Below, one piece after another: positions 34,616-42,610 of a stretch of 64,000 bases of DNA. The position numbers were made by a program, and so were the translations under genes. The notes below the pieces were generated by a model. That model was not told the DNA's origin. It saw only the letters and a program-made list of their open reading frames with translations, and did not search any database. Every line of letters begins with the position of its first letter. The first letter of the stretch is position 1. The stretch is from Bog-1198 sp963727045 (lineage in GTDB: Bacteria > Pseudomonadota > Gammaproteobacteria > Steroidobacterales > Steroidobacteraceae). Location: NCBI GenBank assembly GCA_963727045.1, contig CAVSES010000002.1:1984001-2048000 (forward strand), written 5' to 3'.

Positions 34616-35412
34616 GCTTGAGCTCCCTTGTATTCTCGGATGATCACGGCGAGACGAGCCGCCTGTTGGGCGGCATCTCCTTCGATGAGCTGCGCCCGGC
34701 CCTTGTCCGGGATGTACATGCGGCGCACGCGCGACAAGGAACCCGATTCGCCGACGTCGGCGCTACCCAACGCGACATCCGCCAGGGACAAGACTTCGAT
34801 GGGCTTTGCGGCGGCCTGTTTGATGCTGCGCAAGCTTGCGTAGCGCGGCGTGTTGATGCCGAGTTGAATGGTGAGCACCGCGGGGCATTGGATTTGCACT
34901 TCGTGCAGGAGCCCGCCTTCCAACTCACGGCGGAACACGGCCGATGGGGCTCCCGGTGAATAAGTCAGGTTGCTCACGACGGCGGCGTGCGGCCAGCCGA
35001 GAAGCGCCGCTACGGCGATGCCGGTGGAGGCGAACGACTGATCGGAGGATTGCACGCCCGCAAACAACATCTGCGGCGCCTCCCGCTTGGCCACCGCCGC
35101 CACGACTCGCGCGATGGCGATGGAATCCGAGCCCTCGATCGCGGGATCCCAAACCCGGATCGCCCGGTCTGCGCCCTTCGCCAGGCACTTGCGCAAAGAC
35201 TCATCGGCCTCCTCGGGTCCCACGGAGGCGGCGACCACTTCGACCGCTCCGCCGGCGGCCTCCTTGATTTTAACGGCTTCCTCCAGGGAGAAATCGTCCC
35301 ATTCGTTCAGATCCCGGATGAAAAAACCGGGGTCGACGTCGCGACCGTCCTCGCGAATCGCAAAATCCTCATCGAGCGCCGCCACCTGCTTGACCGCCAC
35401 CAGGATCTTCAT
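34612..35412 (-). CDS. etfB: Electron transfer flavoprotein, beta subunit
   Basis: 266-residue AMP-binding subunit. It is highly similar to W3A1 EtfB: MKILVAVKQVAALDEDFAIR, DLNEWDDFSLEEAVKIKE, FAGVQSSDQSFASTG, and the recognition loop INTPRYASLRSIKQAAAKP with its anchoring Leu. Start and stop both overlap the neighbours as ATGA (the Fe-S protein upstream, etfA downstream), showing tight coupling. The similarity is to the methylotroph ETF type rather than the fatty-acid ETF. Confidence 0.95.
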   Translation of the reverse strand: MKILVAVKQVAALDEDFAIREDGRDVDPGFFIRDLNEWDDFSLEEAVKIKEAAGGAVEVVAASVGPEEADESLRKCLAKGADRAIRVWDPAIEGSDSIAIARVVAAVAKREAPQMLFAGVQSSDQSFASTGIAVAALLGWPHAAVVSNLTYSPGAPSAVFRRELEGGLLHEVQIQCPAVLTIQLGINTPRYASLRSIKQAAAKPIEVLSLADVALGSADVGESGSLSRVRRMYIPDKGRAQLIEGDAAQQAARLAVIIREYKGAQA

Positions 35413-37529
35413 GCCGGCGCCTCCTCGGCGCGGCGCGCCGGAATGGCTTCACGAATGAGTTCTATGAGTTCCTTGACCACGAATTTACCCTCGTTCCCGG
35501 TGGTTTTGAGTGCGTCCTCGAACATGGTGAGATCCTTCGGACAGCTCACCACGTAGATCTCGAGGTTGGGGATGGCCGCCGCCTCTTTGATGCGATTTTG
35601 GGCGGGCTTCTCGGAGCCCACCGGATCGGGCACCCAGATCCTGCCGCCGCCGGCGCCGCAGCAGAAAGAGTTGGCTTTGCAGCGGCCCATCTCGATGAGT
35701 TCGCAGCCGAGCAGCTTCAACAGCTCCCGCGGTGCGTCATAGCCCTTGTTGAAGCGGCCCAAGTGACAGGGGTCGTGGAACGTCACGCGGTAGTTCAATT
35801 TGTTGGCGACGCGCAAACGTCCTTGCGCGAACAGCCGCAGCGCGAGAGTGGTGTAGTGCTCGATTTCGTATTGGCCGCCGAAATCGGGATACTCATTGCG
35901 TATGGTGTTGAACGAGTGAGGGTCGGTGGTGACGATGCTTTTGAATGTTGCGCCCGAGAGCGCGCTCACGTTCGCCGTCGCGAGCACTTCATACAGTCCC
36001 TCTTCGCCGACCCGGCGCACGTCGTTGCCGGCGTTCGACTCACCGTCGAAGAGAATGCCGAAATCAACGCCCGCTTCGTGCAGCAGCGAGGCGAAAACTT
36101 GCGAGACTCGTTGATTGCGCGGATCGAAGGACGCGTAGTCGCCGACGAACCACAGTACATCGACCGGCTCCTTTCGGGCGTCCTTGACGGGGAAGGGCAG
36201 CGCCTTGCTCCATGCGCCGCGCTTGCGTTTGGATTCGCCGAACGAATTTCCCGTCTTGTGAATCGTCTGGAGCGTCTTTGTCAGCAAAGGATCCATGGCG
36301 CCGTCTTCGACCAGCTTGCGGCGCATCTGCACGATGATGGGAACGTGCTCCACCGCGACCGGGCAAATCTCGACGCACGCCATGCAGGTGCGGCAGGACC
36401 ACAGCGTTTCCATGGCCACCTGCCCCGGCGCCTTGCCGTGCACGTCGAGTTCGGCGGCGTCGGGTACGGTGCCCGACTCGAGGGTCGCGTGCGCGAATTC
36501 GCGCAGGCTCAAAATCACGTCGCGAGGCGAGAGCGGCGCGCCGACTGCGCGCGCGGGACAGGCCTCGTGACAGCGGCCGCATTTGGTGCATGCATCGAGA
36601 TTGAGGAGCTGCTTCCAATTGAAGTCGGTGATCTTCGAGGCGCCGGCCTCGGGCTGTGAGTCGGGAACCCGCGGCAGTCTTTGCGCCGCTTGGCGGTCGC
36701 GCACCATCAGAGATGCCGCCGCCGTGAAGATGTGCTTGACCTTGGTATAGGGGATCAAGGCGATCAGAACCAGCGCGATCAGACCATGGAACCACCAGAG
36801 TCCGTGCCGCAACAGGCCCCCGCCGAGATCGGACATGCCCATCGCACGCATGCCCTGCGCGAGCAGCGCGCCGACCGGAGACCACCAGCGCGTGTCCCAG
36901 ACGTCCGCGCGGTCTTCAAGCCAAACCAGCCGCGCGGCCTCGAGCAGGTAGCCGGTGCAGGCGATGATCACCAGGATCCACAGGAATGCCCAATCCTCGC
37001 GGCGGTATTGGGGCCGATCGAAATCCGGATCGCCCGGCGCGCGGTCCGGCCTTGCGTAGTCGAGCTTCGGAAGCCGCATCCAACCGCGGCGGTACATCAT
37101 GTACAGGAGGCCCGCTATCAGGGCGACTCCGGCAACGTCCAGCACCAGGGAGAACACCAGATAAAACCGGCCGTGCCAGAATCGGATTCCAAACAAGGGC
37201 TCGAGGATGTCGTATTCCAGGGTGATGGTCGCCGTGCCCGCGAACAGGAGCACGAATCCGTAGAATATGAGCCGATGTGCGCCGCCCGCCGCAGGATCGC
37301 GGCGGGCGACGGTGCGGCCGTTCAACACCGACGCCGCCATGGCGCCGAACCGGCCCCACAGCCCCCCTTCGAGCTTGAGCGCCGCGCCCCGCCGATACTT
37401 GCGGATCTGCACGTAGACGCCGTATGCGAATATCGCGATCGCGGCGTAGCCCAGCACGTAGAAGATCCGAACTTCGGCTGCTCCGAACGCCTCGAAGAGA
37501 ATCCGCGTGACGGAGTCGGTGCGGCTCAC
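35409..37529 (-). CDS. Membrane (Fe-S) protein linking ETF to quinone (DgcB-like)
   Basis: 706-residue protein with an N-terminal membrane part of about six helices (cytochrome b/NarI-like, beginning VRIFYVLGYAAIAIFAYG). It then has two ferredoxin 4Fe-4S sites (CTKCGRCHEACP and CRTCMACVEICP) and a C-terminal CCG/HdrD-type cluster region (DPCHLGRF, SFCCGAGGG). Such proteins accept electrons from ETF and reduce quinone, replacing the usual ETF-ubiquinone oxidoreductase. The start is a GTG at 37529, 22 bases after the TMADH stop. It overlaps etfB by four bases. Confidence 0.88.
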   Translation of the reverse strand: MSRTDSVTRILFEAFGAAEVRIFYVLGYAAIAIFAYGVYVQIRKYRRGAALKLEGGLWGRFGAMAASVLNGRTVARRDPAAGGAHRLIFYGFVLLFAGTATITLEYDILEPLFGIRFWHGRFYLVFSLVLDVAGVALIAGLLYMMYRRGWMRLPKLDYARPDRAPGDPDFDRPQYRREDWAFLWILVIIACTGYLLEAARLVWLEDRADVWDTRWWSPVGALLAQGMRAMGMSDLGGGLLRHGLWWFHGLIALVLIALIPYTKVKHIFTAAASLMVRDRQAAQRLPRVPDSQPEAGASKITDFNWKQLLNLDACTKCGRCHEACPARAVGAPLSPRDVILSLREFAHATLESGTVPDAAELDVHGKAPGQVAMETLWSCRTCMACVEICPVAVEHVPIIVQMRRKLVEDGAMDPLLTKTLQTIHKTGNSFGESKRKRGAWSKALPFPVKDARKEPVDVLWFVGDYASFDPRNQRVSQVFASLLHEAGVDFGILFDGESNAGNDVRRVGEEGLYEVLATANVSALSGATFKSIVTTDPHSFNTIRNEYPDFGGQYEIEHYTTLALRLFAQGRLRVANKLNYRVTFHDPCHLGRFNKGYDAPRELLKLLGCELIEMGRCKANSFCCGAGGGRIWVPDPVGSEKPAQNRIKEAAAIPNLEIYVVSCPKDLTMFEDALKTTGNEGKFVVKELIELIREAIPARRAEEAPA

Positions 37530-37551
37530 GTGGAATGCTCGAACGGGCCCA

Positions 37552-39744
37552 TCAGGTTTTGTATTCGAGCTCGAACTTTCCGCCCGGCATGTGCGCGGCA
37601 CCCCATACGGCGACCTCGCGCTTGTAGGGCAGCGGCTGCTGGGCTTTGGCTTCCTCTATTTCGCGCGCCAGGCGCTGGCCGGTGAACGTCGCATCGGCGA
37701 TGAGACGCGGCGCCTCGGCGTCGCCGATCACGTATACGTCCTTGACTCCGTTCTTCTGCCACTCGCCCTGGCGGGCCTTGAGTTCCGCGTACAGACCGTC
37801 ATTGGAGTGGCGGCCGGTGACCAGAACGAGCGAGTCGAATTCCACCCATCGCTGGCTCTTGTTGACGTCGCGCGGCAACAGTCCCCGGCCGCGGTAGGTG
37901 CGCTTGGAGCCGTCGCCGAAAATATCGTAGACCTCCAGACGTCCTTTTTCGATCCGCGAACCGAATGCGTTGTGCATCTCCTTGATGTGCAGTTCGTGCA
38001 TGCGCCGCATCATGTTCGGATACTCGAGCGTGAAGTGCATGTAGTTGGCCAAATGCACGCCCGTGACGATGGTGACGTCGTGGCCGGCGACCGCCAGCTT
38101 CTCCGCCAGGCTCGGCGCCATGAAATAGGTGTCGGCATTCAGGATCACGACGCGCTTGCCGATGGGCTTCTTTCCCTCGAGCACCTGTTCCGGAGTGAGC
38201 TGATCGGGCTTGGAGGCATCCGCACCGGGAATGGGGTCGTGGCTCAGGCAATTGGTCCCGTCGGTATTCCACGACGAACCCGTGGCAACGACGATCTTCT
38301 CGGCGCCGTAGGTCAGTGCCGCCTCGGCGGTCATGGGCTTTTGAGCGAGGGCAACCTGGCTCTGTTTGTTCTTTTTCACCAGCTTGTTGATCTGCAGCTC
38401 CCGGTAGTCGCGGTGGTAGCCCCACTCCCCGAGTCCCGGAAGCGTCATCACCGAATTCAAGTGACCGCCGATCTTGGCGGCGGTGTCGTAAAGATGCACG
38501 GTGTAGCCGCGCTCCATCAACACGCGGGCGCACTCCGCGCCCGAAGGTCCGGCGCCGACTACCAGGATGGAATCGTCCGAACCGCGCTTCGGAAATTTTT
38601 CCGGGTGCCAGCCGCGCCTGTATTCCTCGCCCGCGGTGGCGTTCTGCGTGCAGATCATCGGCGGACCGCCGATTTCCCAGCGCGAAATGCACACGTTGCA
38701 GCCGATGCAGACGCGGATGTCGTCGTAGCGTCCTTCCTCGATCTTCTTCGGCAGCCAGGGATCGGAAATCGAGGGCCGGGCCGCACCGATGATGTCCGCG
38801 ATTCCTTTGGTGACGATTTCGGTCATCTTTTCCGGGTCGGTGAAGCGCCCGACGCCAAGCACCGGCTTCTTGGCCACCTGCTTGACGAAGCGCGTCCACG
38901 GCACCTGATGCCCCTGCTGGTAGAACCGCGATGGTCCCGCGTCCTCGCCCCACTCGGCGATGTCGCCGACATCCACATCCCACAGGTCGACCAGCGGATC
39001 GGCCAGGGCGATGAATTTCATGCCGTCATTCTCGACTTCCACGCCCGAGTCGCCATACAACGTATCGACCGCGAAGCGGGTGGCGATGGCGCAGTCGTGG
39101 CCCACGGCTCGCCGGACTTTTTCCAGCGTTTCGAGCCAGAATCGCGCGCGATTTTCCAGCGACCCGCCGTATTTGTCCTTGCGCTTGTTGTAGTACGGGG
39201 AGAGAAACTGCAGCGGCAGGTAGGAATGCGCTCCGTAGACGTAGACGATGTCGAAACCAGCATCGCGGGAACGCAGGGCGGCATCCACGTAGTACTGCTG
39301 AACCATGGCGATGTCGTCCAAGTCCATTTCCTTGCAATACGTGAGGGTTTCGAACTCCGAGGCGTATTGGCTCGGACCGCGCGGAGTCGCGCGCGATTCC
39401 ATGCAGGGCGCGTGCGATGCGCCGTACCAAAGCTCGACCCCTGCCAGGGAGCCGAAATGATGAATGTGATCGGTCATGGCACGGAGGTTGCGCACGTCCC
39501 CCGCATCCCAGATGCGTGCAGACAAGCGATGCGTGTCGTCCGATTCGGGGTGGATCGAGCAATACTCGGTATTGATTCCCGCCCAGCCGCCTTCAGCCTT
39601 CAGCGACCGGTGCGCCGCCTGAAAGCCCGGTTTGTCGGAGCCCGCGCCGATGCAATGCGGCACCTGGTAGAACCGGTTGCGCAGCGTCTTCGGGCCGATC
39701 TTGATCGGCTGAAACAGAATGTCGTGTTTTGGGTCGCGCGCCAT
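37552..39744 (-). CDS. tmd: Trimethylamine dehydrogenase
   Basis: 730-residue enzyme oxidising trimethylamine to dimethylamine and formaldehyde, with electrons going to ETF. It aligns along its full length to Methylophilus TMADH. In that numbering, the FMN-attachment Cys30 (VPHCIGAGSDK), the aromatic bowl Tyr60/Trp264/Trp355 (TEYCS, AEWGED, SRWEIGG), Ser74, Trp105 and the catalytic Tyr169-His172-Asp267 are all kept. The 4Fe-4S motif CIGCNVC plus Cys364 and the ETF-docking Val344/Tyr442 are also kept. The three pocket changes known from dimethylamine dehydrogenase are absent, which favours trimethylamine. It is the first gene of a ten-gene operon and divergent from the XRE-cupin regulator. Confidence 0.95.
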   Translation of the reverse strand: MARDPKHDILFQPIKIGPKTLRNRFYQVPHCIGAGSDKPGFQAAHRSLKAEGGWAGINTEYCSIHPESDDTHRLSARIWDAGDVRNLRAMTDHIHHFGSLAGVELWYGASHAPCMESRATPRGPSQYASEFETLTYCKEMDLDDIAMVQQYYVDAALRSRDAGFDIVYVYGAHSYLPLQFLSPYYNKRKDKYGGSLENRARFWLETLEKVRRAVGHDCAIATRFAVDTLYGDSGVEVENDGMKFIALADPLVDLWDVDVGDIAEWGEDAGPSRFYQQGHQVPWTRFVKQVAKKPVLGVGRFTDPEKMTEIVTKGIADIIGAARPSISDPWLPKKIEEGRYDDIRVCIGCNVCISRWEIGGPPMICTQNATAGEEYRRGWHPEKFPKRGSDDSILVVGAGPSGAECARVLMERGYTVHLYDTAAKIGGHLNSVMTLPGLGEWGYHRDYRELQINKLVKKNKQSQVALAQKPMTAEAALTYGAEKIVVATGSSWNTDGTNCLSHDPIPGADASKPDQLTPEQVLEGKKPIGKRVVILNADTYFMAPSLAEKLAVAGHDVTIVTGVHLANYMHFTLEYPNMMRRMHELHIKEMHNAFGSRIEKGRLEVYDIFGDGSKRTYRGRGLLPRDVNKSQRWVEFDSLVLVTGRHSNDGLYAELKARQGEWQKNGVKDVYVIGDAEAPRLIADATFTGQRLAREIEEAKAQQPLPYKREVAVWGAAHMPGGKFELEYKT

Positions 39745-39931
39745 ACTCTTGATCCTCTCGCTTCGTGGAGCGGTGTTTATTTGGGAAGTACTCGCCCCTC
39801 AAGGCGAGGAACTCGTATCATATTCGCTATCGAACGGCGCTGGCCAGGCAACGCCGCACCGGTCGGAACTGCGCGGCGAAGGACGTGGGAAATGCGCGGG
39901 CATCGGAAATAAATAACATGCTAGTTACTGT

Positions 39932-39961
39932 AGTGCAAATTTATTGCGTGCAGTGTAAATT
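39932..39961. promoter_or_regulatory. Candidate operators between tmd and its regulator
   Basis: The 246-base divergent region (39745-39990) contains AGTGCAAATT at 39932-39941 and AGTGTAAATT at 39952-39961, two near-identical direct repeats exactly 20 bases apart. Overlapping them is the palindrome GCAAATTTATTGC (39935-39947), which resembles GCAAATGATTTGC in front of the methylglutamate operon. The local sequence is AT-rich. On the minus strand a TTGCAC lies within the repeat as a possible -35 for tmd. The rest of the gap holds no gene. Confidence 0.55.
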
Positions 39962-39990
39962 GATCCGCATGCGCCTGGAAGTCGCAGGCT

Positions 39991-40644
39991 GTGCGTGATC
40001 AAACCAAGAGGCCTCGCGTGGCGCGTCTGACCAAACACCCGAGATCCGCGGCAGTGGCGAGCGTCGCTCCGGGTCACGTTGGCCGGCAATTGGGCGCGGT
40101 GGCCCGGCGGGTGCGGGAGAGTCAGGATTTGACGCTCACGGACGTCGCGACTTCAGCCGGCATCAGCGCCGGGATGCTGAGCCGGCTCGAGACCGGCCAT
40201 GTCACCCCCAGTCTCGAGACCCTGGTTGCACTGGCGGGCGCGCTCGGCGTACGCCCGTCATTGCTGCTGCAGCAGCTGGGCGGCGACGAGGAGGGGGCTC
40301 AACGGGTGCCGGCCGGGCAGGGACTCGAGGTGGTCAGGCGGGGCACCCGACGCGGACATACCTATCATCTGCTGGCGGCGCAGCGCGGGCCGCGAAAATC
40401 ATTCGAACCTTTTCTGGTGACGCTGACCGACAAGAGCGAAGTGTTCCCCGGTTTTCAGCATCCGGGCACGGAGTTCATCTACCTTCTCGCCGGCTCGCTG
40501 ACCTACCGGCACGGCAGCCACAGCTATACGCTCGAGCCCGGCGACTCACTGAGTTTCCGCGGCGACGTGCCGCACGGCCCCGAGACGCTCGACAAGGTGC
40601 CGATCCGGATGTTGTCGATCATCATTTACGATGAGGAGACTTGA
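39991..40644 (+). CDS. XRE-family regulator with C-terminal cupin sensor
   Basis: 217-residue regulator. The N-terminal helix-turn-helix of XRE type spans VARRVRESQDLTLTDVA to GISAGMLSRLETGHVTPSLE. The C-terminal double-stranded beta-helix cupin has HPGTEFIYLLAGSLTYRHG and LEPGDSLSFRGDVPHGPE. Proteins of this build (PuuR/SutR-like) usually sense small amines or sulfur compounds. The start is a GTG at 39991. Its position divergent from tmd makes it the likely regulator of the trimethylamine operon, and by shared operator of the methylglutamate operon too. Its 3' end overlaps the opposing C13 peptidase by 99 bases. Confidence 0.88.
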   Translation: MRDQTKRPRVARLTKHPRSAAVASVAPGHVGRQLGAVARRVRESQDLTLTDVATSAGISAGMLSRLETGHVTPSLETLVALAGALGVRPSLLLQQLGGDEEGAQRVPAGQGLEVVRRGTRRGHTYHLLAAQRGPRKSFEPFLVTLTDKSEVFPGFQHPGTEFIYLLAGSLTYRHGSHSYTLEPGDSLSFRGDVPHGPETLDKVPIRMLSIIIYDEET

Positions 40645-41967
40645 CAGCTTCGCCTCCATCTTGCCGCCGAAATAGGCTTGCGGATTCGACGGAGCAATGT
40701 GTTCCCGGCGCTCACGCGCGGTGAGGGCGGTCTTTGCCACCTCGAAGGCGTCGCGGAGCGAGCGGGCATCGGGCAGCGCATCCCGGTAAAAGGCCTCGCC
40801 GAAATAGGTCAAGTCGCGCCCGCTCGAGCAGCCGAAAGACGTGCGGTCGGCCGCCGCCGCCGCGATGACGATGGTTTGCGGGTCGCTCAAGCGTTCAATG
40901 AAGCCCGCTGCGTAGCACGCCGATATGATGATGACGCGCCATCGGATTCCGGACTCGCGCAAGGCGTCGGCAAGGTCCTCGTCGGTCAGGTCGTCGAGGG
41001 GCAGGTCGGCATTGGCGACCGCGATTGCGGGATCCTCCGAGCCGTGCGAGGAAATCGACAGGAAAAGCACGTCCCGGTCCACATTCATGCGCGAAGCGAG
41101 GCCGCGCAATGCGTATCTGAGCCCCGACACGGTCGCGAGCGGAGCGCTTTCCATGTCGCGCTGATCATTGATCAAGGACAGCTCTCTGCCGGAGATGCCG
41201 TATCGGCCGCCCAGCACCCGCGCGGCCAGTCCGATTTCCTGAGCGAATACCTTTTCGTCGCCGACACCCGCAAAGCCGAGAAAGAACGCCCTGGGATTCG
41301 GCGACGCATCGCGTGAGATCGCCGCCAGCGAGCGGTCGATCCGCCCGGACTGCGCGAACAGGACGGCCTCGCCGTCGACCATCGCATTCTCCGGCTCCGC
41401 CGCCTGCGTTTCGAGCGGCGCCCACACGTCCGGAATGGCATCGAGCGCATCGCTGAGCCAGGCGAACGCCGCGACGAAGACAAGCCCGGCGCAGGCGGCC
41501 GCGCGCTGGCGGTGCCCGGTAAGGGCGTGCAGCCCGCGCGCGAAGTAGGCCAGCAGATACAGGCATACGAGAATCGCCGCACCACCGACCCAGGAAGGAT
41601 CGATGTATTGAATGATCACGCCCGTGAAGAGCAGCGGGACCGGCACCGCTCCCATCGTCAATGCGAGCGCGGACGCGAACGGCGGCGCAGGACTTGCCCG
41701 CGCTCGCAACAGTGCCGACAGGCCGAGAATTGCGAGCACGTGCCACGCCAGCAGGGGAATTCCGCTGGGAAAGAACTGCGGCTCCGGCTGAGACTGCCAG
41801 CGGTCGATCACAATCCACGCCGCCAGCCAGCAGGCGCCCATCATCACGGACGCGCGCAGCGCGCCGCCGGCCGGCGCCGATGCGACCGACCGGAGCAGCC
41901 ACAGGCGCGGCAAAACGGTGCGCCAGGCCGGCGCGGCGGAGTCGACGTAGGTCGGTGTCTCATTCAT
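40546..41967 (-). CDS. Membrane-anchored C13 (legumain-type) peptidase
   Basis: 473-residue protein. The N-terminal third has about four to six hydrophobic helices (for example VMMGACWLAAWIVI and AAILVCLYLLAYFARG). The C-terminal domain carries the caspase-fold dyad of family C13: His in FLSISSHGSEDP and Cys in IIISACYAAGFIERL. Asparaginyl-type processing of exported proteins is the family theme, but the bacterial members are poorly studied. The last 33 codons lie on the strand opposite the regulator's cupin-domain codons, an unusually long convergent overlap. An earlier true end for one gene cannot be excluded. Confidence 0.78.
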   Translation of the reverse strand: MNETPTYVDSAAPAWRTVLPRLWLLRSVASAPAGGALRASVMMGACWLAAWIVIDRWQSQPEPQFFPSGIPLLAWHVLAILGLSALLRARASPAPPFASALALTMGAVPVPLLFTGVIIQYIDPSWVGGAAILVCLYLLAYFARGLHALTGHRQRAAACAGLVFVAAFAWLSDALDAIPDVWAPLETQAAEPENAMVDGEAVLFAQSGRIDRSLAAISRDASPNPRAFFLGFAGVGDEKVFAQEIGLAARVLGGRYGISGRELSLINDQRDMESAPLATVSGLRYALRGLASRMNVDRDVLFLSISSHGSEDPAIAVANADLPLDDLTDEDLADALRESGIRWRVIIISACYAAGFIERLSDPQTIVIAAAAADRTSFGCSSGRDLTYFGEAFYRDALPDARSLRDAFEVAKTALTARERREHIAPSNPQAYFGGKMEAKLSSLLIVNDDRQHPDRHLVERLGAVRHVAAETQ

Positions 41968-42064
41968 GGTCGCCGCGAATCATAACTCAGACTATTAGAG
42001 CGCTCCTTTGTGCGGTATGGTCGTGCGGATCGATCGGCTCGGCATTTCACCAGGCGGAGGCTGC

Positions 42065-42595
42065 ATGGCGCTGTACAAGTTGGGTGATGCGGCTCCGGCG
42101 GTGGCAATGAGCGCGTACGTCGCTCCAAGCGCCGTGGTCGTCGGCAACGTGGTGCTCGCCGACCGAAGCAGCGTCTGGTTCGGCGCAACCTTGCGGGGCG
42201 ACAACGAAGTCATCAGCATAGGCGCCGACAGCAATGTCCAGGATGGCGCGGTGATGCACACCGATCCAGGATATCCGCTGATGGTGGGCGCCAATGTCTC
42301 CATCGGCCACCAGGCCATGCTGCACGGCTGCACCGTGGGCGAGGGTTCACTCATAGGCATACAGGCCGTCGTGTTGAACGCAGCCGTCATCGGCAAAGGC
42401 TGTCTGGTCGGCGCCGGCGCCGTCATCACCGAACGCAAGTCGTTTGCCGACGGCACCCTCATCCTGGGCGCGCCTGCGAAGGTGGTGCGCGAGCTCACGC
42501 CCGAGGAACGCGGCAATCTCATCGAAATTGCGGGAAACTACGCCGCGCGCGGCGCTTACTATCGAACTCACTTGCAGCTGATCGCTGATTTCTAA
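42065..42595 (+). CDS. Gamma-carbonic anhydrase-family protein
   Basis: 176-residue left-handed beta-helix protein (PaaY/CaiE/YrdA type) made of hexapeptide repeats. The three zinc-ligand histidines are present in AVMHTDPGYP and SIGHQAMLHGCTVG, and LRGDNEVISIGADSNVQDG is conserved. Activity may be CO2 hydration or a thioesterase-like role as in PaaY. The start is the ATG at 42065 (MALYKLG) with a GGAGG ribosome-binding site about seven bases before it. It lies 15 bases before the M20-like gene, so probably cotranscribed. Confidence 0.88.
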   Translation: MALYKLGDAAPAVAMSAYVAPSAVVVGNVVLADRSSVWFGATLRGDNEVISIGADSNVQDGAVMHTDPGYPLMVGANVSIGHQAMLHGCTVGEGSLIGIQAVVLNAAVIGKGCLVGAGAVITERKSFADGTLILGAPAKVVRELTPEERGNLIEIAGNYAARGAYYRTHLQLIADF

Positions 42596-42610
42596 GAACG
42601 GGGGGGACGC

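Noticed and set aside
37552..39744. Dimethylamine dehydrogenase instead of trimethylamine dehydrogenase
   Set aside because: The three pocket substitutions known for the dimethylamine enzyme are absent.
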